From: Candidatus Eremiobacterota bacterium
Lineage (GTDB): Bacteria > Vulcanimicrobiota > Vulcanimicrobiia > Vulcanimicrobiales > Vulcanimicrobiaceae
Direction: 5' to 3'
DNA length: 64,000 bases
NCBI GenBank assembly: GCA_019240525.1
Contig: JAFAYE010000001.1
Coordinates: 1,647,300-1,711,299 of the forward strand
Positions 17,407 to 25,201 of this stretch are shown piece after piece. The position numbers and the translations under genes were made by a program. The notes under the pieces are model-generated. The model did no database searches. It worked only from the letters and a program-made list of their open reading frames with translations, and was not told the DNA's origin. The stretch's first letter is position 1. Each line of letters begins with the position of its first letter.

Positions 17407-17435
17407 ATTCTACGCCGAGCGTAGACCTTTGTCCA
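17407..17435 (-). promoter_or_regulatory. Minus-strand promoter of the XRE-antitoxin-RES operon
   Basis: Read on the minus strand: TGGACA (17435-17430), a 17-bp spacer, then TAGAAT (17412-17407), four bases before the ATG of the XRE gene. Five of six matches in each box. The first palindromic operator covers its spacer and -10. Confidence 0.7.
17409..17425. promoter_or_regulatory. Operator 1: 17-bp palindrome TCTACGC-cga-GCGTAGA
   Basis: Perfect inverted repeat with 7-bp arms and a 3-bp centre, lying over the -10 region of the leftward promoter. The same arms recur at 17487-17503 with a different centre (tag), which is the mark of a specific protein-binding site. The XRE protein encoded next to it is the obvious candidate. 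Confidence 0.85.
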
Positions 17436-17442
17436 GTCAGCG

Positions 17443-17471
17443 TTGACACCGTTTGGACGGTGTGTTATCCT
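17443..17471 (+). promoter_or_regulatory. Plus-strand promoter of the ubiquitin-like operon
   Basis: TTGACA (17443-17448), a 17-bp spacer, TATCCT (17466-17471). Predicted start of transcription near 17478. Its -35 is only 7 bp from the -35 of the divergent leftward promoter. Confidence 0.8.
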
Positions 17472-17486
17472 AAGCACGGATGTAGC

Positions 17487-17503
17487 TCTACGCTAGGCGT
17501 AGA
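17487..17503. promoter_or_regulatory. Operator 2: 17-bp palindrome TCTACGC-tag-GCGTAGA
   Basis: Same 7-bp arms as operator 1. It lies about 10 bp downstream of the predicted transcription start of the ubiquitin-like operon, a position where a bound repressor would block elongation or promoter escape. Centre-to-centre distance to operator 1 is 78 bp. Confidence 0.85.
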
Positions 17504-17528
17504 TTCCGAAGAAAGGTCAGAAACACTC

Positions 17529-17978
17529 ATGGAGCCCAAGGAATCTGCCGGGCGCGAATCCGGCGCAAAGATCTGGATCGACGACGTCGAGCACGTCGTG
17601 GACGTCCTCGAACTCTCCGGCAAGCAGCTCAAGGAGCTTGCGGGCAAGAACGGAGGTGCGCGTCTGTTCCTCGCGCAGGCTGAAACGCGCGACCTCGCCA
17701 TCGCGGACGACGAGATCGTTCAGATCAACGGCGGCGAACAGTTCCGCACGACGAAGATCCGCAAGGCCTATCAGATCTACATCGACGAGGTCGAGTACGT
17801 CGTCGAAACGGAAAAGATGACCGGCACGCAGATCAAGCAGCTCGCGGGAAAACCTGCCGACTACACTCTGTTCCTCGAGAGGCCGGGCCAACCCGACAAG
17901 CAGATCCGCGACGACGAAGTCGTCCATATAAAGGAGGGCGAGCACTTCCATACGGTGCCGCCGGCGAACTTTGGATAG
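17529..17978 (+). CDS. Two-repeat multi-ubiquitin (ubiquitin-like) protein
   Basis: 149 residues made of two similar beta-grasp repeats, about 14-74 and 80-144. Compare KIWIDDVEHVVDVLELSGKQ with YQIYIDEVEYVVETEKMTGT, KELAGKNGGARLFL with KQLAGKPADYTLFL, and DDEIVQINGGEQFRT with DDEVVHIKEGEHFHT. This matches the multi-ubiquitin domain family found beside bacterial E1/E2/JAMM genes. The protein ends in a free Gly (PPANFG), as expected for a conjugatable modifier that needs little or no trimming. The ATG at 17529 lies after AAAGGT. The E2-like gene starts within 5 bp of the stop. Confidence 0.9.
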   Translation: MEPKESAGRESGAKIWIDDVEHVVDVLELSGKQLKELAGKNGGARLFLAQAETRDLAIADDEIVQINGGEQFRTTKIRKAYQIYIDEVEYVVETEKMTGTQIKQLAGKPADYTLFLERPGQPDKQIRDDEVVHIKEGEHFHTVPPANFG

Positions 17979-17982
17979 AACT

Positions 17983-18360
17983 GTGTCGCGCAGTCTCGCG
18001 GAAAAATGTGTCGATGATTTCATCGCAAGACATCCGGAGGCGAAAGTGCATCGCCTGCAAAACGGCGACTTCAGCGTTTGCGTGCCCGGCGTGGCGCTGA
18101 CCGGGTGGTCGAAACCGCAGAGCGCCGTCGCGTTCGTCGTGCCCGCCGGATTTCCGGTGCAGCGGCCTGATTGCTTCTGGACCGACGGAGATCTCACGCT
18201 ACAAAGTGGAGCGGCGCCCGCGAACTCGCAGATGAGCCAGCCGCATCCGGTACATCCCGGAATGCGCTGGTTTTCCTATCATCCGAATATTTGGGACGTG
18301 CGCGACACGGTGGAAACATATTGGCATCTAATCCAAGGACGTCTGCTGCAGGCGCGATGA
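17983..18360 (+). CDS. Prokaryotic E2-like protein (family E type)
   Basis: 125 residues from GTG 17983 (a TTG at 17971, overlapping the previous stop, is the alternative). It resembles the E2/UBC-fold proteins that accompany multi-ubiquitin genes: VVPAGFPVQRPDCFW aligns with the E2 FPxxPP strand region, and the C-terminal FSYHPNIWDVRDTVETYWHL carries the family's Trp/His pattern. No Cys follows an HPN box as in eukaryotic E2; the Cys residues are at about 9, 33 and 64. Whether one is catalytic is unclear. It ends in an ATGA overlap with the E1 gene. Confidence 0.82.
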   Translation: MSRSLAEKCVDDFIARHPEAKVHRLQNGDFSVCVPGVALTGWSKPQSAVAFVVPAGFPVQRPDCFWTDGDLTLQSGAAPANSQMSQPHPVHPGMRWFSYHPNIWDVRDTVETYWHLIQGRLLQAR

Positions 18361-20015
18361 AAACGCTCGTTATCCCCGCGAACCTTGCGCAGGAGTTGCG
18401 CAAGCTGTTCGAGGCCGCGCCGCTGGAAAGCGGCGGCGTGTTGTACTGTCGCGAAGCGTGCGGTCTGAATGATGTCAAGCTGCTCGGCGTCGAATTTTCG
18501 CCATACGAGGAAGACGAATATCGCAAACGCACGGCGGAATCCCTGACCGTCGATCCCGTCGCCGTGAACGAACGCATTCAGCGAGCGAACCGAGACGGTC
18601 TTTCGATCGTGCAGGTGCACACGCACCCGGCTTCCGAGCAAGCGACGTTTTCGTCGGTGGATGCGGCGGGCGAAGACGAGATGATGCCGGTGATCGCTCG
18701 GCGTTTGCCGGATCGGGTCCACGCGACACTGGTGCTTGGGCGATCGTCGTCGTCCGTCCGCTTTTACGACCGCGAACTGAATAGGAACGACGGCCGAATC
18801 GTTTCAGTCGGCGCGAAAATCGAGCGTCTCGACCACCTTCGAGTGGGTACGATCGATCGCTTCGTACGGTCGTACCTGGCGCTGGGCAAAGGCGGCCAGG
18901 CCGCGCTGCAGGACATGACGATCGGCGTCGTCGGCCTGGGAGGGCTCGGGTCGGTCGTCGCCGAGCAGCTGTCATATCTGGGCGTCGAACGCGTGGTGCT
19001 GATCGATCCCGATCACGTCGAAGAGAGCAACTTGAATCGCGTCGTCGGCGCGGTTCCCTCCGACGTTCGACGCAATAAAGTCGAAGTCGCCGCTGCGCGT
19101 TACCGTTCCGTGCTTCCGTCGGCGACGGTCGACATGGTCGTCGGATCGATCATCGACGAGCGCGTTGCTCGCGCGATCGTCGATTGCGATCTCGCTTTTT
19201 GTTGCACCGACGGACACGGGAGCCGGGCCGTGCTGAGTTGGCTGGCCTACCAATACCTGGTTCCCGTCGTCGACGTGGGCGTGCAGATCGACGTGTTCGA
19301 CGAAACGGTCGCCGCGATCGCGGGGCGCGTGCAGCTGGTCGGGCCGGGAATGCCTTGTCTGCACTGCTGCGAATCGCTCGACGCCAACCGCGTTCGCGAA
19401 GAATTCATGACCGAAGAAGAACGTGCGCGCGACGCATACGTCACGGGCGCAGCCGTCGCGCAGCCGGCCGTCGTGACGTTCAATAGCGTGGCGGCTTCGT
19501 TGGCGACGACTATGCTGCTCGGCCTTGCAACGCCGCTTCGCCTGGCGGCTCGCATGCAGACGTTTAACGCGATGACGGGCCAAGTTCGACCTGCGGAAGC
19601 AACGCCGAAGGACGGCTGTCCGTTCTGCTCCGCAAGTTCGGCTGTTTTCGGCCTGGGCGACTCCTTGCCGGGTATCTGGAGAAAAGATGTCGGACTGACG
19701 GTGTCGCGCTACCGCTTCGTTTCGTTCGGGCCGGTCAAGCGAGTCGTGACGCAAACTGACGCACAAGCTCACGCTTGTACCGGCGGTATCGGCCTCGTGA
19801 TGGCCGGTAAACTGCCGAAGATGGCTGTGTTCGCCTGTCCGGACGGCTGCGGACAGACGCTCAAGATCAACCTCATGCGACAGATGGGGCGGGCGTGGAC
19901 CGCGAGCGTGGACCGGATCGGTCGTCTGACGCTTTCGCCGTCGGTTGACCTGAGCGGCGGCTGCCGAGCGCATTTCATTCTGGGAAGCAACGTCGCACGG
20001 GTGATTTATGCGTAA
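18357..20015 (+). CDS. JAMM deubiquitinase - ThiF/E1 fusion with C-terminal Cys/His-rich (DUF6527-like) domain
   Basis: 552 residues in one frame. About 1-140 is a JAB/JAMM isopeptidase: Glu24 in ESGG, then HTHPASEQATFSSVD (His88, His90, Ser99, Asp102), the full metal-binding set. About 160-430 is a ThiF/E1 adenylation domain: GLGGLGS (193-199), DPDHVEESNLNR (218-229), Lys241, Asp285, and two CxxC pairs (334/337 and 421/424) that fit a structural zinc. About 445-552 is a third domain with ACPDGCGQTLKINL, LTLSPSV and GCRAHF, resembling DUF6527, a small domain usually separate in such operons. No clear E1 catalytic Cys was located. It overlaps the E2 gene by 4 bp. Confidence 0.88.
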   Translation: MKTLVIPANLAQELRKLFEAAPLESGGVLYCREACGLNDVKLLGVEFSPYEEDEYRKRTAESLTVDPVAVNERIQRANRDGLSIVQVHTHPASEQATFSSVDAAGEDEMMPVIARRLPDRVHATLVLGRSSSSVRFYDRELNRNDGRIVSVGAKIERLDHLRVGTIDRFVRSYLALGKGGQAALQDMTIGVVGLGGLGSVVAEQLSYLGVERVVLIDPDHVEESNLNRVVGAVPSDVRRNKVEVAAARYRSVLPSATVDMVVGSIIDERVARAIVDCDLAFCCTDGHGSRAVLSWLAYQYLVPVVDVGVQIDVFDETVAAIAGRVQLVGPGMPCLHCCESLDANRVREEFMTEEERARDAYVTGAAVAQPAVVTFNSVAASLATTMLLGLATPLRLAARMQTFNAMTGQVRPAEATPKDGCPFCSASSAVFGLGDSLPGIWRKDVGLTVSRYRFVSFGPVKRVVTQTDAQAHACTGGIGLVMAGKLPKMAVFACPDGCGQTLKINLMRQMGRAWTASVDRIGRLTLSPSVDLSGGCRAHFILGSNVARVIYA

Positions 20016-20097
20016 AGGCGACAGGCTTTGGCCGATTTGCGGTAAAAGCACGGGACAGAACCTTCTGGTTCGTTACCGTCGCCGGAGAGAACCCATC

Positions 20098-20271
20098 ATG
20101 GCTTCAGAAGAGCGCAACCGCCTGACTACCGAAGACGTTCTCACGGACCTCAAGAGGCGCGGAATCGATGTGCGCGACCTTGGCTTGCGCCGGGTGTCGC
20201 TTTCTGTCGACACTGACCAACGGCTGAACGCTGCCGAAGACCGCATAAAAAAATTGCTGCGTCGCGATTAA
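20098..20271 (+). CDS. Small hypothetical protein ending the ubiquitin-like operon
   Basis: 57 residues starting MASEERNRLTTEDVLTDLK, after GGAGAG at good spacing. An upstream in-frame ATG at 20008 that overlaps the E1 stop would give 87 residues. The sequence is charged and helical, with RRGIDVRDLGLRRVSLSVD in the middle. No family recognised. Its stop overlaps the stop of the convergent Ntn-hydrolase gene by a few bases. It may be an accessory factor or a substrate of the operon; this is speculation. Confidence 0.65.
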   Translation: MASEERNRLTTEDVLTDLKRRGIDVRDLGLRRVSLSVDTDQRLNAAEDRIKKLLRRD

Positions 20272-21380
20272 CTCTTGCCCGGCTCTTCGCGGCCATTGAC
20301 CGCCGTGTCAGGCGAAGCTTCCGTCGAATTCTCCGGGGGCTTAATGCCGAACAGTTCCATGAGTTCGGTGATCTTGGTTTTGTCAAGTTGATTGCTCGTC
20401 GGACCCATCATCTGACGGAAGGCGTGACCCATCATTTCGCGCATCCATTCGCGCTCGTCGTTCATGACGGCTTTTTCTCGCGCGTAAGCCATCTTCTTGA
20501 GAAAACCTTTGCGACGGTACCAGTGGAGACCGTCAGGCTGTATCGCGACCACGTCGAGCTTTCCGCCGACGGCGGGATTGCCGGTGCAAAACCGATCGTA
20601 TCCGATGGCGGCTTGTCCCAGGTAATCCGCGAATTTCACGGCCTCTTGCAACGGCATTCCGCGAAGTCGCGCAGGCATCGCCATCAGCGGACCCACCGAA
20701 AGGATTCGGTCGAGGAATTCCTCGTCTTCGGGTGACGGCTCTGCGTGCAGTTGCTCCAGCAACGCGTTCAGTTCCTTGCGGGAGACTTCGCTGGGATCGC
20801 GTCCCATATCGATCAACCGTTTGGTGAGACGCCGAATCTCCAGCGCGCCGATCAGTTCACGCATGTCGATCCCGTAGTAGAGCCGATCAAGCGCGCAGCA
20901 CTTGCCCCAGTAGTCGATCCGCTCCTCGCCAGTCGGTTTCCCTTGCGTGCTCGGAATCACCATCCGCAACGATTTTTTCGCGAAGTTCAGTTCGTACAAT
21001 TCGGGAAAGAAGCATCCCGGCGAATATCCGCCGACGATTACGCCCAGGTCGGGCCACTTTTCAGGATGGGCTTGATCGTATTTCTCGCCGATGAACGCAT
21101 ACAGATTCGAAGCCAACGCCGAGACCGGCCACGCGCGGATCGGCGCCGCAGGTTCTTGATACTGGTGAAATTCGAACTCGCGGATGAGGCTGATGATCGT
21201 TCGATTGTCGATCTCCCCGAGCCCATTGATCATGACAGCGATGGGTCGCGCGCGAATCTCCGTGATCTTCTCGACGCTCTGGTGAATCGAGTCGACATCG
21301 CCACCTGCGCTGATCTGAGACAGACTGTCTGCAGCCATCACGAGGCCTTCATTTACCGAGATGGCGATGTTGATCGTCAT
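20268..21380 (-). CDS. Proteasome-beta/HslV-like Ntn hydrolase, convergent to the ubiquitin-like operon
   Basis: 370 residues, ATG 21380 after AAGGAAT. The N-terminus MTINIAISVNEGLVMAADS has proteasome-like layout. If Met is removed, Thr1 is the nucleophile, Asp falls at position 17 and Lys at about 37 (VEKITEI), with VMINGLGEIDN in place of the Gly47 strand turn. The ~180-residue core is followed by a long helical C-terminal region (EWMREMMGHAFRQMMG) ending in a flexible acidic tail, longer than HslV or Anbu. Gene placement, tail-to-tail with a modifier/E1/E2/deubiquitinase operon, suggests a linked peptidase. Activity is inferred. Confidence 0.75.
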   Translation of the reverse strand: MTINIAISVNEGLVMAADSLSQISAGGDVDSIHQSVEKITEIRARPIAVMINGLGEIDNRTIISLIREFEFHQYQEPAAPIRAWPVSALASNLYAFIGEKYDQAHPEKWPDLGVIVGGYSPGCFFPELYELNFAKKSLRMVIPSTQGKPTGEERIDYWGKCCALDRLYYGIDMRELIGALEIRRLTKRLIDMGRDPSEVSRKELNALLEQLHAEPSPEDEEFLDRILSVGPLMAMPARLRGMPLQEAVKFADYLGQAAIGYDRFCTGNPAVGGKLDVVAIQPDGLHWYRRKGFLKKMAYAREKAVMNDEREWMREMMGHAFRQMMGPTSNQLDKTKITELMELFGIKPPENSTEASPDTAVNGREEPGKS

Positions 21381-21715
21381 AGGTATTCCTTGCGCAAATA
21401 GCGCGAGATCGCAAAAACTGTCGGCCTTCGGCCGAGTGGGCGACCTATTCGGGATCGGATGACTGATTCCAGTCCTTAAGCGAAGGCCGGGCGGAATGGA
21501 ATGCGCGAGGCCCGTCACCGCTGCAAACCTTCGGCGGCAGTGCTATTTCCCGGCTGGCGAACCGCCTGTGAAACGACGCCGGGCGGACCGGTCGAGAGCA
21601 TTAGGCCGCCAGTTAGATGCGTAGGTCTCCAACCATACTCTTAGCCGAAGAAGCTTGAGGCTTCGGAAATAGTCGGCTACGAAGGACGCAGCACTCTCGA
21701 TGCTCCAGGCCGCCG
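21381..21715. other. Intergenic region
   Basis: No gene seen. It contains short GC-rich inverted repeats (for example around GGCCTTCGGCC near 21421) and would carry the promoter of the leftward Ntn-hydrolase gene, which I could not pinpoint. Confidence 0.4.
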
Positions 21716-22222
21716 TTAGGAGGGCGCTCTTGGGCGATCGCGGCTATAGGTCGCTCCACGCCGCGGACGATTCGGACCGTGGCACGAGGGTGTGGACCTC
21801 ATCGAACTGGAAAGGCAGAATCCGACTTGTAGTATGGTCGCAGCGATACAGATCATCGCGACCAATCTTGCAAACTCTCCCAAATGTAAAACTCGAGTCC
21901 CGTGCAGCATCGCCGACGCCCCTAGGATCAGGCCGGCAGCTATGGCAAAGGCATATGTCCATTGGATGCGCGCTGAAACGGTGTGTACTTGCGGGCATGT
22001 CCACCGTCGCAGTATATCGCGCAGCGCCCGCAACATCGGAATGCTCCAGACTAACAGGGTCACCGATGCCGCAACAATTAATGCACCCTCCCGGACATTC
22101 CTAATCTGAAAAATCGCGAGAGTGGGTACCGCCAGAATCAAAGTTGAAATGAACAAAGCGGCGAGCCTGCGTATCGAGATCGGCTTGGCTGTTGCGAAGA
22201 TATATATTAGGGCTAGCGCCAT
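21716..22222 (-). CDS. Hypothetical multi-pass membrane protein
   Basis: 168 residues with about four hydrophobic segments: ALALIYIFATA, LAALFISTLILAVPTLAIF, GALIVAASVTLLVWSI and YAFAIAAGLILGASAMLH, then a possible fifth. It ends in a basic tail. Located just downstream of the relaxase gene (5 bp), so probably co-transcribed with it. The family is not recognised; it may aid transfer or be unrelated cargo. Confidence 0.55.
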   Translation of the reverse strand: MALALIYIFATAKPISIRRLAALFISTLILAVPTLAIFQIRNVREGALIVAASVTLLVWSIPMLRALRDILRRWTCPQVHTVSARIQWTYAFAIAAGLILGASAMLHGTRVLHLGEFARLVAMICIAATILQVGFCLSSSMRSTPSCHGPNRPRRGATYSRDRPRAPS

Positions 22223-22227
22223 CGCGA

Positions 22228-24666
22228 CTACTTCGATATTGTTTCGCGTGTTCGATCACGATCGCGGTGATCACGTCTGATGGCGGACTTGACATCGCGC
22301 CTTAACGTATCCGGAAGAGCTTGGTACTCCTGACTAATCGCGGCCGCAAGTGAACTTAGCGCTGAGGTATGGTCGTAAGGCACGATCGTCGAGACACCGG
22401 AACGCTCGAGCACATCGACTTGGTGTTCTATTCTCGGGATCCGGTCCCTTAGCTCAGTGCGAGCATCCCGCATTTGCTGTTCGAGGCCAAGGGACGCCGA
22501 CACGTATGCTCGATAGCAACGGTCGTCGTCCGCTACACGCTTGGCGATCTGGGAAACGTCGCGCTCCTCAAAGCGGCGCGTGGCTTCTGCAATTCCCAGA
22601 TTCTGGCGCGACTGATGCGCCGCGCGGATTAACGTTTCGGCCTTGGCGGCTGCGGCGCGCGTAAACGGATTCCAGGAGTGTTTCTCGGCGTCAAGCTGTG
22701 CCAGCCGCGTGCGCTCTGCATCGGTCAGCCTCGTGGGTTCGAAGGCGCCTCGCTCGATGCGGGCGCGTTCCGCTGCCACGGCCTCGTTCGCCAGCGGCTT
22801 TGCAACTCGGGGAAGCCTACTGCGCTCGGCGCGGGCATGTTCGTACCGTGCCTCTTGCTCGGCTCGGATCACGTTGAGGCGTGCACGCACTTCGGCGAGA
22901 CTCAGCGTGCGCGCAATGTCCGCATCGCGCTGGCGCCGACCGGCTGACGCCAGGAGTGTGTCAAGCACGCGCTGAGCGGCTTGATCGCCGGCGCGAGCTT
23001 TCTCGGCGGCAAATCCTCGGTAGTCCATAGGCTTCTCCTTACGCGCCAGCCCACGCTCCGCTGCCAGCACGATTTTGGTCGATTCCCACCGGACGCGCGC
23101 CGCGTCGCACTCGTGCGCGCGTCGGCGAGCGATGACTGCGTCGATCGACCAATAGGCGATCTGTCGAGCAACTAGACTGTGGACACCTAGTCGCGCTACT
23201 GCACGCAACAGTTGGCGCGCTTCGCGGCAGCGCAGTGCTTCGAGCCGTCGCTGCGCGTGCTCGCGCTCCCATGCTGCCGTTCGACGATCCTCGGCTGCCC
23301 GATTCTTGTCGCCGAAGAATCGGTCACGGTACGCTGCGTATGCAGCACGCGTGCTCGCGTGATTTACGATGCGACTGGCTTCGTGCAGCGCCCAACGCGG
23401 ATCGTTGTTTGCCTCTGTTTCGGCACGGTTGCGGATCGCGCGATTACGCGACCGCACTCGATCCTGGACGGCGCCGTGGGATTGCTGCTGTCGTTGCGGC
23501 TCGGTATCGGGAAAGGGGCCGAACCGCTGCTCAAGTGCTGACTTCTTGCAGCGCGGGGCGATGCGCGACGCGCCGCACCCCTGCGCATCGGGATGCTGCC
23601 CTTGCGCGAAGGCGAGACCTTGTACACGACCGCCGCGCTCGACGAGCTTGACGACGATGCCATGCTGATCGAGTCGCTGTCGCAGCTCATCCCATGAGCG
23701 CGCCGTATCGACGCCTGCGAGAATCGTTAGACGGACGGCATCACTCCATGGCACGCCGCGCGCTACGCCGGGATCTGACTCGTGCGAGGGCGTGAATGGC
23801 CCGAAGCGGCGTTCGAGCGCGGAGAGTGCGCAGCGTGGATGGATGCGTGACGCCGCGCATCCGGGCGCTGTGCGATCGAAGCCTTCCGCGAATGCGAGAC
23901 CCTGCACGCGGTCACCACGGCGGACGAGTTTCACGATGACGCCCTCCGCGCGAAGACGCTCGCGCAGATCGTTCCAGGTGCGCGCGCCGTCGACGGCATC
24001 AAGAACGTAGGGCCGTGCCGCGTCCTGCCACGGCAGCTCACCGTCCTTGTGCAGGCGGCGGTACACGCCATCGCTCAGCCCGCGTTCCGGCTCGGGCGGA
24101 AGATCGTGAAGCCGCTCGATCCGCTGGATGATGTCGCGGTTGTGGTGGCCGACAACGATGTCCCAGCCGCGCTCGGCAGCAATCTCCGCGCAGGTACGCT
24201 CGCGAAGGATCCGCTCGTGCCAGAGGTCGTTGGCGCGGCCGTCCGCGCCGACACGGTTCGCGATCACATGCGCGTGGAAGTCGTCGGTGTCCTTATGGGC
24301 GGCCAGGACGTACTGATGGTCGTCCATCCCAATCGCCTTCAGCAACCGCTCCGCATCGCTGACGACCTGATCGCGCGTGGGATGTTCGTGCTTTGCGTAG
24401 GCGATAATGAGGTGATAGACCGGATCGCGACAGCGCGCCGAGAGCGCGGCGACCGCCTCCATCTCGATCGCCGCCGTTTCCACCGACATCACTCCGCGAA
24501 GATGAACCCATGCTGCCTTCTCGGGAGCGCTCGCGTACGTGACGCCACCCTCGAAGGTCACGCCCGCAGCGGCCACGGCACGTTGGTGCGTATGCTCCGT
24601 GATGTAGTCGACGCCGACGGCGAAGGTCCGGGTGTGGGCGCGGGCCGCGACGGATTTCGTAATCAT
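22228..24666 (-). CDS. Relaxase / mobilization nuclease with duplicated middle domain
   Basis: 812-residue relaxase that nicks oriT and pilots the strand into the T4SS. The N-terminal domain has a candidate catalytic Tyr21 (VDYITE) and the three-His motif HKDTDDFHAH (His124, His131, His133). Residues about 211-291 and 304-385 are two copies of one module, each with PW-D-A-R, GxxxKLVxRGxRVQGLAFA, CxASRIxPRC and LExRFGPF. The remainder is a long charged helical region, possibly primase- or helicase-like remnant, without Walker motifs. I chose ATG 24666, which overlaps the mobC-like stop (ATGA). Confidence 0.88.
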   Translation of the reverse strand: MITKSVAARAHTRTFAVGVDYITEHTHQRAVAAAGVTFEGGVTYASAPEKAAWVHLRGVMSVETAAIEMEAVAALSARCRDPVYHLIIAYAKHEHPTRDQVVSDAERLLKAIGMDDHQYVLAAHKDTDDFHAHVIANRVGADGRANDLWHERILRERTCAEIAAERGWDIVVGHHNRDIIQRIERLHDLPPEPERGLSDGVYRRLHKDGELPWQDAARPYVLDAVDGARTWNDLRERLRAEGVIVKLVRRGDRVQGLAFAEGFDRTAPGCAASRIHPRCALSALERRFGPFTPSHESDPGVARGVPWSDAVRLTILAGVDTARSWDELRQRLDQHGIVVKLVERGGRVQGLAFAQGQHPDAQGCGASRIAPRCKKSALEQRFGPFPDTEPQRQQQSHGAVQDRVRSRNRAIRNRAETEANNDPRWALHEASRIVNHASTRAAYAAYRDRFFGDKNRAAEDRRTAAWEREHAQRRLEALRCREARQLLRAVARLGVHSLVARQIAYWSIDAVIARRRAHECDAARVRWESTKIVLAAERGLARKEKPMDYRGFAAEKARAGDQAAQRVLDTLLASAGRRQRDADIARTLSLAEVRARLNVIRAEQEARYEHARAERSRLPRVAKPLANEAVAAERARIERGAFEPTRLTDAERTRLAQLDAEKHSWNPFTRAAAAKAETLIRAAHQSRQNLGIAEATRRFEERDVSQIAKRVADDDRCYRAYVSASLGLEQQMRDARTELRDRIPRIEHQVDVLERSGVSTIVPYDHTSALSSLAAAISQEYQALPDTLRRDVKSAIRRDHRDRDRTRETISK
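23512..24036 (-). repeat. Tandem duplication inside the relaxase gene
   Basis: Two adjacent modules of about 81 codons (24036-23794 and 23757-23512) encode similar protein segments, for example VKLVRRGDRVQGLAFAEG versus VKLVERGGRVQGLAFAQG. The copies differ at many positions, so the duplication is old. Confidence 0.8.
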
Positions 24667-24998
24667 CGCGTGATCCCGCCGACCACCGTTCGTAATTGGT
24701 CGAGGCAAGCGCGAAGCTCGTCCTGCGGGATCGTCCCGTTCGCCCGTCCGTAGGCCTGAAGTTGATGGAGATCGGCAGCGATCGCGCTCAGCTGCCGAAC
24801 TGTGCCCGCGGTGTCGTCCGCCACCATCGGCCGCCTCACACGGCGCTGCCGTCCACTGCCACGGAATACCGCTTTCCGCACAAAGTCCGCAAGCGTTAGT
24901 CGGCGAGCACGCGCAACGGAAGCCAGGTGTGCCGCCTCTTCAGGCGTGAGGCGGATCCAGAGCCGTTTCGTACGCACGGCTCGCCGAGTCGCGTTCAT
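24663..24998 (-). CDS. MobC-like relaxosome accessory protein
   Basis: 111 residues. The N-terminal RHH-like part (TKRLWIRLTPEEAAHLASVA then LTLADFVRKAVFRG) and the C-terminal RQLSAIAADLHQLQAYGRAN match the MobC/TraJ-like layout. It is expected to bind oriT beside the relaxase. It overlaps the relaxase start by 4 bp and follows a candidate oriT and promoter upstream. Confidence 0.85.
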   Translation of the reverse strand: MNATRRAVRTKRLWIRLTPEEAAHLASVARARRLTLADFVRKAVFRGSGRQRRVRRPMVADDTAGTVRQLSAIAADLHQLQAYGRANGTIPQDELRACLDQLRTVVGGITR

Positions 24999-25020
24999 GG
25001 AGCGCTGCTACGCGCCGTGC

Positions 25021-25129
25021 CGGGCTGAGCGAAGCGACCCCGGCACCGCATCGCTCTGTTGCGGGCTGAGGGAAGCGACCCCGCTTTTCTGGCTGGGCGG
25101 ACGGCGCCGAAGGCGTTGTCCGCACAGCC
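25021..25129. other. Candidate oriT region: direct repeats and strong stem-loop
   Basis: Two 22-bp direct repeats differing at one base (25021-25042 and 25062-25083, core GGCTGAG[C/G]GAAGCGACCCC). They are followed by a stem-loop at 25091-25129 with arms GGCTGGGCGGACGGCGCC and GGCGTTGTCCGCACAGCC around a GAA loop. It lies directly upstream of mobC and the relaxase, the normal place for oriT. The nick site itself is not identifiable. Confidence 0.6.
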
Positions 25130-25201
25130 ACCGGCTTGCGTCGTGAAAAATCGTTGTGGCGCGATGCCTGCCTGGTGCGCCGGTTGGTGAGCCATGCTAG
25201 A

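Noticed and set aside
18972-20051. Long minus-strand open frame opposite the JAMM-E1 gene
   Set aside because: High-GC codon shadow; composition (Arg/His/Gln-rich) is unnatural and it overlaps a gene with intact catalytic motifs.
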